Positions 13,001 through 26,700 of a stretch of DNA of 64,000 nucleotides are shown here, piece after piece. The notes beneath the pieces are model-generated. The model was not told where the DNA came from and made no database searches. It worked only from the letters and a program-made list of their open reading frames with translations. The position numbers and the translations under genes are program-made. The stretch lies in assembly GCF_002865645.1 (NCBI RefSeq), contig NW_020194643.1, positions 682,001 to 746,000 on the forward strand. The letters are read 5' to 3'. The DNA is from Hyaloscypha bicolor E (taxonomy: Eukaryota; Ascomycota; Leotiomycetes; Helotiales; Hyaloscyphaceae). Numbering within the stretch: the first letter of the stretch is position 1; the number at the start of each line of letters is the position of its first letter.

Positions 13001-14560
13001 AAATATAGAAAATATTAATAATAATAAAGTAATTAAAGCTAATATTATTTCTTAAGTTAAACTTAAATTATTTTAATAATTATTCGAATTTCTAGTATTA
13101 TTTATAGTATTTTATAAGGTATTTAAGGGCTTTTATATTAATATTATAGCTTACTTATTTTAGTATATTTCGAAGTTTATTAATAAATAAATAACTAAAA
13201 TAATAATATAGATATTATAATTTAATTTCTATAAAAAAGCAGGAGTTATAAGTAAAGAATTCGGAAATAAAGCTTTATAAAATAGTATTCTAAAACAGGA
13301 AAAAGTATCTAAAACATTATATTATAGGTATAAAGTATCTAATAAAAGTAATAAAATAATTAGTAAGATTATTAAAATAGATTTCTAGCTTATTTATATT
13401 AGCTAAACTAAATAGAAATAGAATTTTTATAAGTATAATATAGAATTATACTTGCCTAATTAGTATTCTTACTATTATAGATTTAATAAAGAATATAAAT
13501 CTAATACTAAACTAGATATTAATTTAATCTTTAATAGTTTTATTAAGTTTAATATTATTATTAGTTTACTAGAGAGTTTGGAATTAGTTAGAACTAGTAA
13601 TTAAGTATCTAAAAGCTCTAGTATTAATTATAATTCTATAAAAGTAATAAATATTATATCTTAATATATTATTAATTATAAAAGTTTAGATATCTTTTAT
13701 TAAGAATTTAATAGACTTTAAAATATAGTTTTTATCTATTATCTAATATATAAAAGAAAGAAAAATAAGGTTATTTATAAGAATATTAGCTATAATTATT
13801 AGTAAAATAAAAGTAGTAGAAATAGCTAAAAAGCTTTTAACTAAAATAAAGTAAAAATCTAAATAGTATTTCTCTTTTTTATTTATTTTTATTAATAAAG
13901 CCTTAAAAGTATTATTTATTAGTTTATTCTTATTATTCTTATTACTCTTTTTATCTTTAGCTTTAATAATATATTATATATAAGTATTACTAGAGTATTT
14001 ATTAAAGTTATAAATATTTCGAAATCTGAACTAATAAATATTTCTATTTCTAAATCGAGTCTTTTTAGTTTCTTATTTTTCTAATATATATTTCTATAAA
14101 TAATATTTGGGTTTCTTATATATAAAGTATAATTTCGGAATATAATTATTATAATTATAAGACTTGAAATAGTTATTATAAGTTCCGAAGTTATAGCTAG
14201 ATTTATATTAATAATTTCCGGGAAAATAATAGCTTAGAAAGTTCTAAGAATAGTATTATTAATTAGTAAAAAAGATTTCGAGATTAGCTTATTATTAGCT
14301 TTTATATATAGTAATAGATAACTAGAGCTTATTAATAAGCTAGCCGAAATTTATAAAAGAATCTAAAATTATATATTTATATATTCGGGAGCTTTAGTAA
14401 AAAATAATAATTTTATTATAAAGAAATTCGGTATTTTATAAATTAGATATAAAACTATACTATAATTAATATAGTTTATTAATTAGTAATTAAATAATTT
14501 CAAATATTATTTTTTCCGGAAATTTAGCTATTATAAAAGCTAATATAATAGTATTTTACT
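10070..14560 (-). mobile_element. Ty1/Copia-like retrotransposon remnant, copy 2
   Basis: On the minus strand the frame around 14,050-14,100 reads YFIYKKPKYY, which fits the zinc-knuckle Gag segment of fungal Copia-type elements with cysteines turned to tyrosine. Further along (about 11,930-12,110) the frame includes IFNSRFINKIKNK, then RLVIQAYN after a stop, which matches the start of the Copia-type reverse transcriptase. Stops in these frames are TAG and TAA. The 10,070-10,270 end recurs alone at 16,375-16,575 and may be an LTR. I could not identify a matching LTR at the 14.5-kb end. Limits are approximate. Confidence 0.6.
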
Positions 14561-14620
14561 TATCTAAATTTCGATATTTAAATTTAGGGCCTTTAAAAAA
14601 ACTATAAATATTAATATAAG

Positions 14621-14923
14621 TATTACGATTCAGCTTTCGACCTCGTCAGCTGACATGGTCAGCTGACATGGTTGCCTATATCCCGTTGCCCATGTCCCGT
14701 TACCTCCTAGACGCACGTGACGCGGCCGCCTCGCTAGGGAAGTGGGCTTGGAATGCACTAGAGATATTTAGAAGGCTAAGCCCCTTCGGGACTAGCGCAC
14801 TGTGGGGTGCATATACTCCCTCGCAGCCTCCTGTATTCTAGTTTTCCCTTCCTTAGCTTTGAATCGTCTTCATAAGGGACCTTCTATCTTGCTTTCCAAG
14901 CCCTGAATGCCGTACCCGTAATA
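14621..14923. mobile_element. Solo LTR of the 22.8-29.5 kb Gypsy family, little mutated
   Basis: This 303-bp segment starts TATTACG, ends CGTAATA, and is flanked by ATAAG on both sides (14616-14620 and 14924-14928), the 5-bp duplication typical of LTR elements. From about 14,755 to the end it aligns with both LTRs of the Gypsy element. Its bases read like the unmutated version: GGGAAGTGGGCTTGGAATGC here against a TA-rich counterpart there. The first 130 bp are less similar and longer. It stands out as a GC-rich island in AT-rich DNA and includes a CACGTG at about 14,713. Confidence 0.8.
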
Positions 14924-16374
14924 ATAAGCCTCTTTATATATATATTAAAAGACCTAGTTATTATAAAAATAGTCTTAAGCTAGTTTCTTTAATATAATAA
15001 GAAAAGCTTATATTAGTACCTTTTATAAAAGCTTTATATATTAGTAAATATTAAAGAAAATAATAAGTTTATAATTAAAATAATTATTAGATCTATTATA
15101 TTTTTACTTTTTAATATAGATTTTAGTAACTTCTCTAATAAGTCTTATAATTAAAAGAAATTAGGAATTATTCGAATATAGTTATAATAGTAATAATAAT
15201 AGAAATATATTATTTATTTCTAAAGCTTTTATATTAGTATATAAATCTAATAGAAATATAAAATATAGTAATAAAAGAAGTAATAAAAAAAGTAATAATA
15301 TAGGAATATTAAAAATAATAAGTTCTAAATATTTGTTTTTTATAAAAATAATAAAGCTTAATAGAATTAGTTTTTTAATAAAATCTAGAATAGCTACTAA
15401 TATATTCTTATTTAATTATATATACTATTTATTTTTCTTTATAATAATATATAAAGTATTTATAATAGTATTAATATTATTATTCTATTATATAAATATA
15501 TTATTATATTAAAAAGTCTTATATAAATATAGTATTTTCGGAAGTTTAAATTTATTAAAGTTTCCTTAATAAGTAAAATTCTTAAAATTATATCTAAATA
15601 GCTTCTAAATATTATTATTAACTATTTTATAAAAAATATATTAAAATAGTTTAATATTTAAGAATTTAGTTATCTTATTTACTTTAATAAAGTTTAAATT
15701 AATCTTATATTTCTGTTTTCTTATTAATTTCTTATAATTATTATTATTTATAGAATAATTAGATTAGATAAATCTAATAAAGAAATTATTTATTATAGTA
15801 TATTTTATTATTATATATTTTATAAGCTTATATCTAGTTTAAGATATAGTAGTTTATAAAAAAATAGATTTATAAGAAAAAGAATAGTTTATAAAATGAG
15901 AAATTTATAGAAGATATTATATTTAAAATAAAAATTTCGTCTATAATAAGAAATTTAGGAAGTGAAATTTAAGAAATAAAATATTGAGATTCCGAGAAAA
16001 CTCAATAATTTCAAAGCTTAAGAATTTTAGGAATTTAAAAAAAAGTAATTTTTAAAAAGGTTTTATAGGAATTAAATAGAAATAAAATAGAATAATTAAA
16101 TAACTAACTATTTTAGTATTTAGTAAGATTAAATATCTTTCTTACTTATATAACCGAATTATAAATAATAGAACTAATAAATATTTCTCTTTTTAATATA
16201 ATATAATTAAACCTTAATAAAATTAAATATTTTTCTTATTTATATAACTAAACTATAAGTAATAGAATTAATAATTATTTTTTCTTTAACTAGAATAATA
16301 GCTTTGCCTCTAAATAACTAAATCTTAGATAAGTATAACTTAATTCTTCCTAATTCATATATATAAACTAATTA
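14924..16374. other. AT-rich stretch, nothing recognised
   Basis: This is TA-rich sequence with stops in every frame. I see no gene, RNA or terminal repeat in it. Confidence 0.5.
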
Positions 16375-16575
16375 GTATTAGTTTACTAGAAATATATAAT
16401 ACTATTATATATTTATAAAATACTATTTATATAAGTTAGTAAAGTTATTATTATTTAGAAATAGGAATTATAATATTATAATATTAATATATAATTCCTA
16501 AATCTATTAAGTCTAATAAGAACTAGCTATTAGTTAAGTTACTAATATAATATAAGATTATATAATTATTTTTAT
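16375..16575. repeat. Isolated copy of the Copia-like terminal segment
   Basis: This repeats the end of the Copia-like copies: TATTAGTTTACTAG, then AATAGGAATTATAATATTA, then AATTCCTAAATCTATTAAG, matching 10,070-10,255 and more distantly 5,280-5,450. Standing alone, it could be a solo LTR, but I could not find a clear target duplication. Confidence 0.5.
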
Positions 16576-17048
16576 ATTATATAACTATATTATATAACTA
16601 TTAATAATTATAGCTATATTAATAATATATATTATTTTTTATAATTTATATACTTTTCTTAACTAGTTTATTCTAATATAATAATACTATTATTATATTT
16701 TATAATTTTATAATTTTATAAATCTTTTAGCTTTATATTACTTTAAATAATTAAAAAGAATTATCTAATTATATTTCCTTAATTAATTTCTTTATTTTAT
16801 ATTTAATTTCTAGTTTTTAAATTTATAAATATTATATAATTATATATTTTAATTCTATTAATATAACTTATTTCTTTTATATTATATTATTAAAAATTAA
16901 AAAGAAATAATTATAGCTATTAATAAAAGTCGGAAATGAACTTATTATATTAAATTAAATTAGAGCTAAAATTATAGTCTTTTATAAACTAAATATTTTC
17001 GGGGTTTTATTTTTTATTTTTATTAGAAAATAAATCTTATAAAGCTTA

Positions 17049-17290
17049 TAACGGCTAGTATTATATAGTTAATACAGATGTGGTTTTAGCTAAAGAGATT
17101 AGTTTTAGCTAAGGTTTCAAGCTATAATTCAAACCAAGCTTATTTCTAAAGCTCGGTGTTTTAGTAGTCTTAGCTATACCTACTTATTTACTACTATACC
17201 TCACTTCTTCCTTCTTAGCTTTAAATTCTCAAAATATAGGAAATTATTAATCTTTAAACCTTATTTCATTATTCTATTCCTGCTATTATA
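17049..17290. mobile_element. RIP-mutated copy of the 216-bp miniature element
   Basis: This aligns with 32,399-32,614 nearly base for base after allowing C-to-T and G-to-A. For example TTTTAGCTAAGGTTTCAAGC here stands against TTTCAGCTAAGGTTCCAAGC there. It carries about 26 extra bases near its left end that duplicate the TTTTAGCTAA motif. Both terminal inverted repeats are eroded (AACGGC remains on the left). Confidence 0.75.
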
Positions 17291-20200
17291 AAGCTTAATA
17301 TTATATAAAATCTAAATTATCTTATTAAAAGTTATAACTTTATAAAAGTAATATAGTTTATTTAATTTAAAATAATTAAATCTCTTATATATAAGCTTAT
17401 ATTTTATAATAATAGCTATTTTTATTAGAGTTTAATATAAATAAATAATTAAAGATTTTGAATTCTTTTTATTTATTTATTTATTTATTTATTTCTAATT
17501 TTCTTATTATTTAGCTTTATAATTAGTTATTTATAAAGATTAATATTTTATATATTAATTCTAGTTAATATAAATATAACTTGCTTTTCTTTTTCTAATA
17601 TTATATAAGAAATAAAATAAAATATATTAGTTATTTTTATTTTAATAATTATTTTCGGTTTATATTTAAAATATAGCTTTTTATAATTAATTTCTTTTTT
17701 AAAACTTGCTTTATATAAATATCTTATTAATAAAAGACTAATTCCTAAATCTAATATAAAAAAATAATTAAAAACTAATATTAAAATTCTATTTAATATA
17801 TATATTTTTATAATTTCTTTTTATTTTATATATAATATTTTTCCTTTAATCTAAATTAGTATATATTTAATAAGAACTAATATAAACCTAAAATAAAAAG
17901 ATTAATTAGCTATATATATAATATAAATTAAATTAAATAACTAGAAATCCGGATATTTATTAATATTATTTTAGGAAAATAAAATAGTTTTAGTTTTAGT
18001 ATTTGTTTTAGAATTAAATTCTTTAATAAATATAATATTTTATTTCTTTATTTTTTAAGAAATTAGATTAATAGTAATAATAATAATAAGAAGGAAAATA
18101 ACTATAAGTATTATAAATAATAAAGGCACTTTTTAATATAATATATATTTTAAGACTATTTTTCTTATTTATTAAGATTTTAATCTTTTTATTAATATTA
18201 TATATTATTATATAAAATTTATTAATTCTTATTTTATATTTATTTAATAGCTTTATATTAAATATTATAAATAATATAAAGTTAGAATATATATTTTTTA
18301 TTATAAGATTTATAAGATCAAATCTATAATAATATTTCTTTATTTTAGTTTATTTAGAATATATTTCTTTTTCTTTTATATATTTAAAGCTTTAAATTTT
18401 CTGAATTATTATTATAATTTTAATTAAGAAAAATTAATAGTATTTTATTTTAAGAAATTATTAAATAATATAAGATAAGATAATAACTTTATTTTTATTA
18501 TATTAAATAAGCTTTTTTCTAAGCTTTTTTCTAAGCTTTTTAAAATTCTTTTTAAGCTTTAACTTTATTATTTTCTTTATTACTTTATTAATTTTATTCT
18601 TATTTTTTTTAATTAATATATTAGATATTATAAGTATTATAAATATTATATTTATAATATATATATTTTTATTTATTTTAATAATATATTAGATTTCTTT
18701 AATATAAAGCTTTAATAATATTTTATAGAACTATATTTTATATTTTAATTAGCTTAAAAGCTTAAATTCAAAAATATATTCTTTATTATTTATAATAATA
18801 TATTTTATAATTATAAAATAATAATAATTTAATATTTTATAATTATAGAATTATTAGTAGTAAAAGTAAAAGTATTTATAACCTATTAACTATATTTATT
18901 TACTAGTATATTACTATTTTTTCTTATATTTTTAATTAATAAATCGCGATTTTTTCTTATATCTTTAGCTTAATAAATTCCTGTTTTTTCTTATATTAGA
19001 TATTATAATATTTATTTAAGTTCTTTTATAAAGCTTTATAATAAAGATTATATTTTCTCTTATATTAACTATATAGTACTTTTATATTATATAAATAAAG
19101 TATTTAATATATAGTTTCTCTAAATACCTAAATAAATTAGAACTTTATAACTTATTAAAAATATATTTCTTTTTTTTCTATATTATTCTATATTTGAACT
19201 ACCCTAAATAATTAGCTTTCGGGGCTTCTTAAAAAATACTAGTTATATAAGAAATACCAGAATTGCCCTTTTTTAGGAAATTATATATTAGAATATAATT
19301 ATATTCAAATCTTTAGGGCTTAACTTAAAATAAAAAAAAATAAACTCAAATATTTTTATTTTTATTTTAGTAGTTCTAGAATATAAGAAGCTTTTCTTAT
19401 AATTTTTTAAAGCTCAAAAGGAAGTTTTAAGCTAGTAGTTCTATAAAAAGTATTAAAAAAAGAAAACCTAATCTTATATTACTTTTTTCTTTTTCTTTTC
19501 TTTATTACTATAGATTCTTTCTATTATTATATTATTTATAAAAAAATCGGCCTATTTCTAACTTTATTATAAAATAGGCTAAGATATATAAAAGCTATAA
19601 TTACTATTAAATCTATATTTCTTCTCTTTTCCTAGCTTAACTAACTAGTTAATAGGCCCGGTTAGTTACTAATTATATTTAGTAATATCTTATTTTATAA
19701 GAACTTAATCCGAATATTTTCTTTATTTTCTAGTAATAATAATAATTAATTATAAATATCTTTATAAATAAGCTAGTCTTATAGTACTAGTAACGGATTT
19801 ATTAACTATTTATTATAGCTCTAGTTAATATTTTAGAGAACTTTCTTATAAACTTATTTATTATATAGCTTTCTAGCTTTTTCTTATATTTCTGGCTAGC
19901 TTTTATATATATAACTAGTTTACTTATAAATTACTATATAGCTTATAAAATCTTCTATTTTAATTATATAAATAATTATTTTAAGGCCTATTATAAGAAG
20001 AATAATATAATACTTCCTTTAATTTATAAGCCTCTTCTATATCTCTCTTATCTTTTTATAAGTAATAATCTACTTTATTAGGTTTTCTAGGCAAATATCT
20101 AGATATATAATTATATTTTTACTTTTATATTAATTAAATATAAAAAGAATATATAAATTAACTTCTTTTATAAAATCTAGTATTTTTAGATTTATAATAA

Positions 20201-22817
20201 GCTCTTTTATTTCTAAGGCCTATTATAGTTTACTTTATATATTAAATTCTTTTTTATATAATTCTTTTTTTATAATCTGCTTTTTATAACTAATATATAA
20301 GCTATTAATTTTTCTTATTTAGATTATATAATTCTTTTATAGTTTATAAATATATTTACGAATTATAATTCGTTTATTATAGTTTATAAAATAGCCCGTA
20401 AGTATTTTATAAGCTAGTAAACTAATTTCTGGATTTTATTTAACTTATAAATATACTTAATTCTCGAGTTAGATACTAATTATTATTATAAAAATCTTCT
20501 AATAAATAATAAGATTATAGCTCTTATTTTAGATAAATATATAAATATAAGCTATTATAATTTAGTATTTATAGTTTATAAAACAGGCTATAAATATTTA
20601 TAAATATATATAATATTTTATTATATTTTACTTTTCTTATATAATAATTCGAACTAATATTATAATTTATAATTATAAAACTATAATAGAATTCATTAAT
20701 AAATATAACTTAAATAATAAATCTTTTATTAGTATTATTTCTATATTTATCTAGTTTTTTTTATATTTTTTTATATTAGTTATTTATTTTAATAATATAT
20801 TATTAATATATATATTATTTATAAAACTATCCTATTTAATTAGCTTTATTTATATTAGTAAAATATTTATATAAATATTTATATAGAACTTATAAATACT
20901 TTAATTTATAAAAATATTTATATAAGTAATATTAGCTATTTTTTTATTTTTTTATTGAGTTTTATAAATAGTAATTATTTTATATAATAGCTTTTTTAAG
21001 ATTTAATAGTTATTATATAGTATTTTAGTAAACTAAGCTTTTTTATTATCTTTATAACTAATTCATACTAGCTTAAAATTATAGATTATTTTTTAAATAA
21101 ATAATAATTAATTAATTATCCGAATTTCTTTTATTAGATTTTTATTCTAAAAATATAAGAGCTTTTTATAAATCTTAAAAATTATCTTTTTAGATAATAT
21201 ATAGGCTATATTTATATAATTAAATACTAGAAATATAACTTTCTATATATATATTTATTTTTATTTCTTAAAAGAAATACTATTTTCTTAATTCCTAATT
21301 TAGTTAATAAGATTATTTATATTAAGCTTCTAAACTCATTATAGAATTCTATAGGCAAACTTATAATTATAATTACTAATTAAATATCTTATAGATTATA
21401 TAGCCTTAATAATAATCCAAAAGCCTTATATATAGTTTATAAAATACTTATAGTTTTATTTATATACTAGAAGAGGTTTTTTAAAATATTTATAATTATA
21501 ATAATTATTTATAAAAATAGATATCTCGAATACTAGTATTAAAATAATAGCTATATATTTATATAAATAATTAAGTATATTTATAAGTATATTTATAAGA
21601 AAATAAATTATATAATTATTATTATTTAGAAATAAATAATAAGATTATCTAGTATTTTTAGATTTAGTATATAGGCCTTATAAAGGCTTTCTAGTATTTA
21701 TTTAAATACCTAATATATTAGAAGTTTTCTTTAATTTAATATCTTATAATTTACTTTTCTAAATAATATATAATCTATTTTATAACTAATCTCTTATCTA
21801 AATAAATTATAGACTAAATTATAAATATTTATCTAATTTTAATAGCCTTTTTTAAATATAATATAATATATAAAATAGCTACTAATACTTATATTATAAG
21901 TTCTTATAATATTTTATATAAATTACTAAAACTCAAATATAAAAATACTATAAATAAGAATATAGTATTAGTTATATTTATTATTATAATCTAATTTTAG
22001 GTAAGTAGTTCTATTTATAATTCTTATTAATAGTTATATATAGTTTATAATTCTTTAATAAGCTTTATTTAGTTAAGAATATTTATTATTTTATATATTA
22101 TATTACTTGTATTATTTATAGCTTAGTAAAAAATAATTAGAAATAGTTCTAGTATTTTAATAAAGCTATTTTATTAATAACCGGCTATAGTTTATAAATA
22201 TTCTTTTTTGTAAATATTTACTAATAGCTAATTATAAATATATAAATAATCTAAAACTAGTATAAAAAGCATTTCTATAATAATCTAGTCTATAAGCTAG
22301 TTTATAATCTATTAATTAACTTCTTTTTATTTAGTCTTAGTCTTATAAATCTCTAGTAAATACTTATAAATATTACCTTATCTAAAAATATCTTTAACTA
22401 AACTATAAGCTACTATATAGCTAATTTATAAGTTAATTATATTTATAAGATATTACTAGTAACTATAATATAAGCCTAACTAAATATAGACTAGTATTCT
22501 TACTTTTAGATAATTATAAATAATTTATAAATTATCTATTTCTATTTATAAGACTCTAATAAAACTAGTAAGATATTTCTTTATAAGACCTTTTATTACT
22601 ATTACTATAGCTAAGATAAGGTAATTCTATATATAATATTAATAAATATTATAGCTTTTTTTTTCTAAATAAATATATATTTTATTTCTAATTCTAGATT
22701 CTATTTAAATTTAATAAATTATTTATAAATATAATTATTAAAACAAGCCAGCTTAGGGCTCTCTTATATTTTATAGACCTAATTATCTAGAATAAGATAT
22801 TTATATAATACAAGTAC
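17291..22817. other. AT-rich stretch, nothing recognised
   Basis: This is TA-rich sequence with many simple A/T runs, for instance the ATTT repeats near 17,475. No frame stays open long enough to suggest a gene and I recognised no retrotransposon motif. It probably contains further degraded elements. Confidence 0.5.
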
Positions 22818-23091
22818 TATTATAATTCCTAGATATCTAGTATCTAAAATATTTTACTAGATATTAGATATCTCTTAAATATATATAATATAGCCGCCTT
22901 ATTAAAGAAATATACTTGAAATATACTAGAGATATTTAGAAAACTAAGCCCCTTTAGGACTAGTATACTATAAGATATATATATTTCCTTATAGTTTCCT
23001 ATATTCTAGTTTTCTTTTCCTTAGTTTTAAATTATTTTTATAAGGAACCTTTTACCTTACTTTCTAAACCCTAAATACTATATTTATAATA
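22818..23091 (+). repeat. 5' LTR of the Gypsy element
   Basis: This 274-bp repeat starts TATTATAATTCC and ends TATAATA, consistent with a TG...CA LTR after C-to-T change. It shares TATACTAGAGATATTTAGAA with the 3' LTR and, in less mutated form, with the solo LTR at 14.6 kb. Confidence 0.8.
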
Positions 23092-23526
23092 ATATTTAAA
23101 GCTTACTTTTTTTAATCTTATAGAGAATTTTAAATAAACTAATTTAGAACTATTAGTAATATAAATATTACTAAAATAATAGAATCTCAGAAATATAAAT
23201 AATAGACTTTAGAATAATAAAAGCAAAAAGCTTTAGAATTCTTAAAGAAATTAGATATTTATATCTTTATAAATATATACTAGTAATATATTAGAAATCT
23301 CTTCCAAAAACCCAAAATTAAAGAACTTTAAATAAAGGCTATTCTTTAATTAAGTTCTAGAATAATAGATATATATAGGCTAGTAACCTAATTACTATTC
23401 TCAAGCCCTATTCTATAATCTTATAGACTCTATATATATACTAGTAATAAGATTACTCGAGAGAATATAATAAAGAAAAAGTATAATAGATTAATTTCTC
23501 AGGATATCACGTGACCAGGAACTATA

Positions 23527-23721
23527 TTGACTTCTGCTAAGGCTTCCGGTAAAGCTCTTACTAGTTTAGGTTATTTTATTAGTAGCCTTTTCCGAATTAA
23601 ATATCTCGTTAATATTTCTAGAAAATTTATAAATAAGTTTATAGAAATAGAACTCTCTGCTTTTATTATAAAGCTTCTAGAGACTAATAATTATATTATT
23701 ACTAGAGAATTATATAAATAG
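23527..23721 (+). pseudogene. Gag N-terminal fragment of the Gypsy element
   Basis: A 64-codon open stretch begins shortly after the 5' LTR, downstream of a TCACGTGACC motif. It contains SAKASGKALTSLG and an Asn/Ile/Lys-rich continuation. After a TAG, other open stretches follow in nearby frames up to the zinc-knuckle relic at 24.76 kb. It is in the Gag position and reads as a piece of Gag rather than an independent gene. Confidence 0.5.
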
Positions 23722-26700
23722 GCCAAGAAACCTAATACCTTATTTTCAGATATTAATATTATTATAAAAAGCTATTAGAAGAATATCTAAAAAGCTATTT
23801 TATATAAGAATATCTATAATTATAATAAAGCTATTCTCGAGAATACTAAGCTTTATAATACTAAGCTCGAGAATAATATTAAATATTATATAGCTATAAT
23901 AGATTAGCTTATAGTAGCTCTAACTACTTTTACTTTGCCTGCTCTAGCTACTTTAAACCTCTCTTAAAAGAATTCCGAACTATTTCTCGCTTATTTCTAT
24001 CTAGAATTTCCTATATTTTATATTTCCTTTAGAGATACTAGAATTACTAAGCTCCCAGATCTAATTTTCTTTATTAGAGATTATACTATCTTTAATAACT
24101 AGCTAGTTTAAATTAAGAATAAGCTATAAGGAAATACTAATTTATATTTCTTAGAAAATCTCAAGATTATTTATATTTCTAATAAACTTACTAGTAATAT
24201 TCTTGCCCTAACTAACTCTTATATAAATAAAGATAGTCTAAATTAGTATTATTAGCTCTCAGAATTCTATTTCTATCTAAAGAAGCTATACTTTAATTCT
24301 AATAAGATATAGAACGTTTATTATAACTTTAGTAAGCTTTAAATATATTCTAGTTAAATATTTCAGGAATTCTATATTCTTTTCTTATAACTATTTATAA
24401 AAGATAATATTAGTCTTTAAAATATTAAGTATAAACTAAATAAGAACCTCTTATTAAAACTCTAGAAATTAGTATATATATACTATAATAATTCTTCTAT
24501 TAATACTACTTACTTTACTTAGTATTATATTACTAATAATTAGTAAATTAAGGCTATATACGAGAAAATTAAAAAGTATAAAAAAACAGGAACTATTCTA
24601 GCCAAGTTTACTTCTAGTATTATATTCTTATATATTTCTAAGAAATATATTCTTAAGAAAAAATCTAAGAAGCCTATATTAATTACTTTTATTAAATATA
24701 TATCTTCTTATAAATATAAGTAATATCTTATAAAGACTAAGAATCTCTTAATTATTAAATACTTTAATTATAATAAGTTTGGCTACTATATTAGATACTA
24801 TTCGATTCTATATAATAAAGAAACCAAAATAGCTCTTTCTAGAATTAAGCCGGGCTTAGTTTCTATTTTACTAGAATATATTATTCTAGTAAAGTATTTA
24901 AAGAATTTGAGTTCTAATTCTAGTATAAAACCGGAAAACAAGTATTTCTAAAGAAAGTCTCTATTTTAGGAGCTTATAATATAGATTTAGTAAAAATTAA
25001 CTTAATTTATTTAATAAGAGAAAATACTCTTATAATATCTTATATTATTAGTATAAATAAATTAGGAATTAAGTCTTTTTTTCTTATTAATACTAGAGCT
25101 AATAATTATACTTTTATTAATATAAAGCTTATTTAGCTTATAAAGTAATTATTAGAAATAGAACTATAACTTCTTTTCTTATCCTATATTATATATAGTT
25201 TTAATAGAATACTAGCTAAGTTTACTAAAAAAAAATATATAGAAGTCTTATTTCTAATTAATAAATAAAGTATTAATATACTTATAATTATTCTAAACCT
25301 TAAAAATTATAATATTATTCTTAATAGAAAATAAGTAGTATATATTAATATTCTAATTAATTATAAAAGATATAGGCTTATATAGCTAAAGAATAAGCCT
25401 AAATCTATATAATTTAATTATATTATTAGTATTTTATAATAATAGCTAGAAAAGTAATTTAATAAAAAATATTAAAAGAATACTAATTAATAAGATTCTA
25501 TTATAAGCTATTTCTAGAAATCTTTTATTCTAAAATAGTTTTTCTTTTTTTAGACTAATTAGAGGAAATTATATAAAACTATAAAAAAGAAGCTTCTATA
25601 GCCTAATTAAAATATAATACCTAAGTAAAAGCTAAAAAAGCAAAAAGAAGTTCTTAATAAAAAGTAAATATTAGACTTAGTAATTCTTATTTTTATAGTA
25701 TTTAATTATATAGCTAAAAGAGAAAATAATATTATTAGTTAAATCTCTATTTATAAGATTAATAAGAAGCTTAAAGCTTGGAAAAAAGAAGCTATTTCTA
25801 GCCTAAAGAGTTAATAACTAAGAGAAATAAAGCTTTAGTAATTATAGAGAATATTATTTCCGGAACTTAAGAAATATATTTTTATTTTCTTTAAAAAAAA
25901 ATCTAATACTTTTTCTTTTTATAAACTATATAATTATAAGATTTAGATTAAAGGCCTAAAAGAAACCAAGAGTATTAGATATTAACTCCTTTAGTAATAA
26001 TTTACTTAAAAGCTTTTAGAAATCAAGTATTTCTTGGAAAATAACCTAGCTAAAGGCTTTATTAAAGCTAGTTAGGCTTCTTTTACTTTACTAGTTCTTT
26101 TTATAAAGAAAGTAAATAGAGGTTTATATTTCTATATTAATTTCTATTATCTAAATAATATTACCTAAAAGAATTAATATTTCTTTTTATTTATTAATAA
26201 AACTTTAAGTTAATTATCTAAGGCTAAGATTTATACTAAATTAGATATTACTAAGCTTTCTATTATATAGCTATAAATCCGGACTTTTAGGAACTAATAA
26301 TATTTTATATCTATTATAAAATATATAAATATAATATTCTCTAGAAAGGCTTTATAAATAGCCTAGTTATATATTAATATTATATAAATAATATATTTTT
26401 TAAATATCTAAATAATTTTTATATAATATATCTTAATAATATTCTTATTTATTTAGAGAATCTAATAAAGTATAAATAATATATATAAAAAGTACTAAAC
26501 TATTTATATCTTACTAGTTTCTAAGTAAATATTAAGAAATCGGAATTTAAAGTTATATATATAAAGTACTTAGACTTTATTATTTCTATATTTAGTATTA
26601 AAATAGATTCTAATAAAATTAAAATAATATATAATTAGTAACTTCTAAAAATAATTAAGAATATATAGTTCTTTTTTGGCTTCTATAACTTTTATAAATA

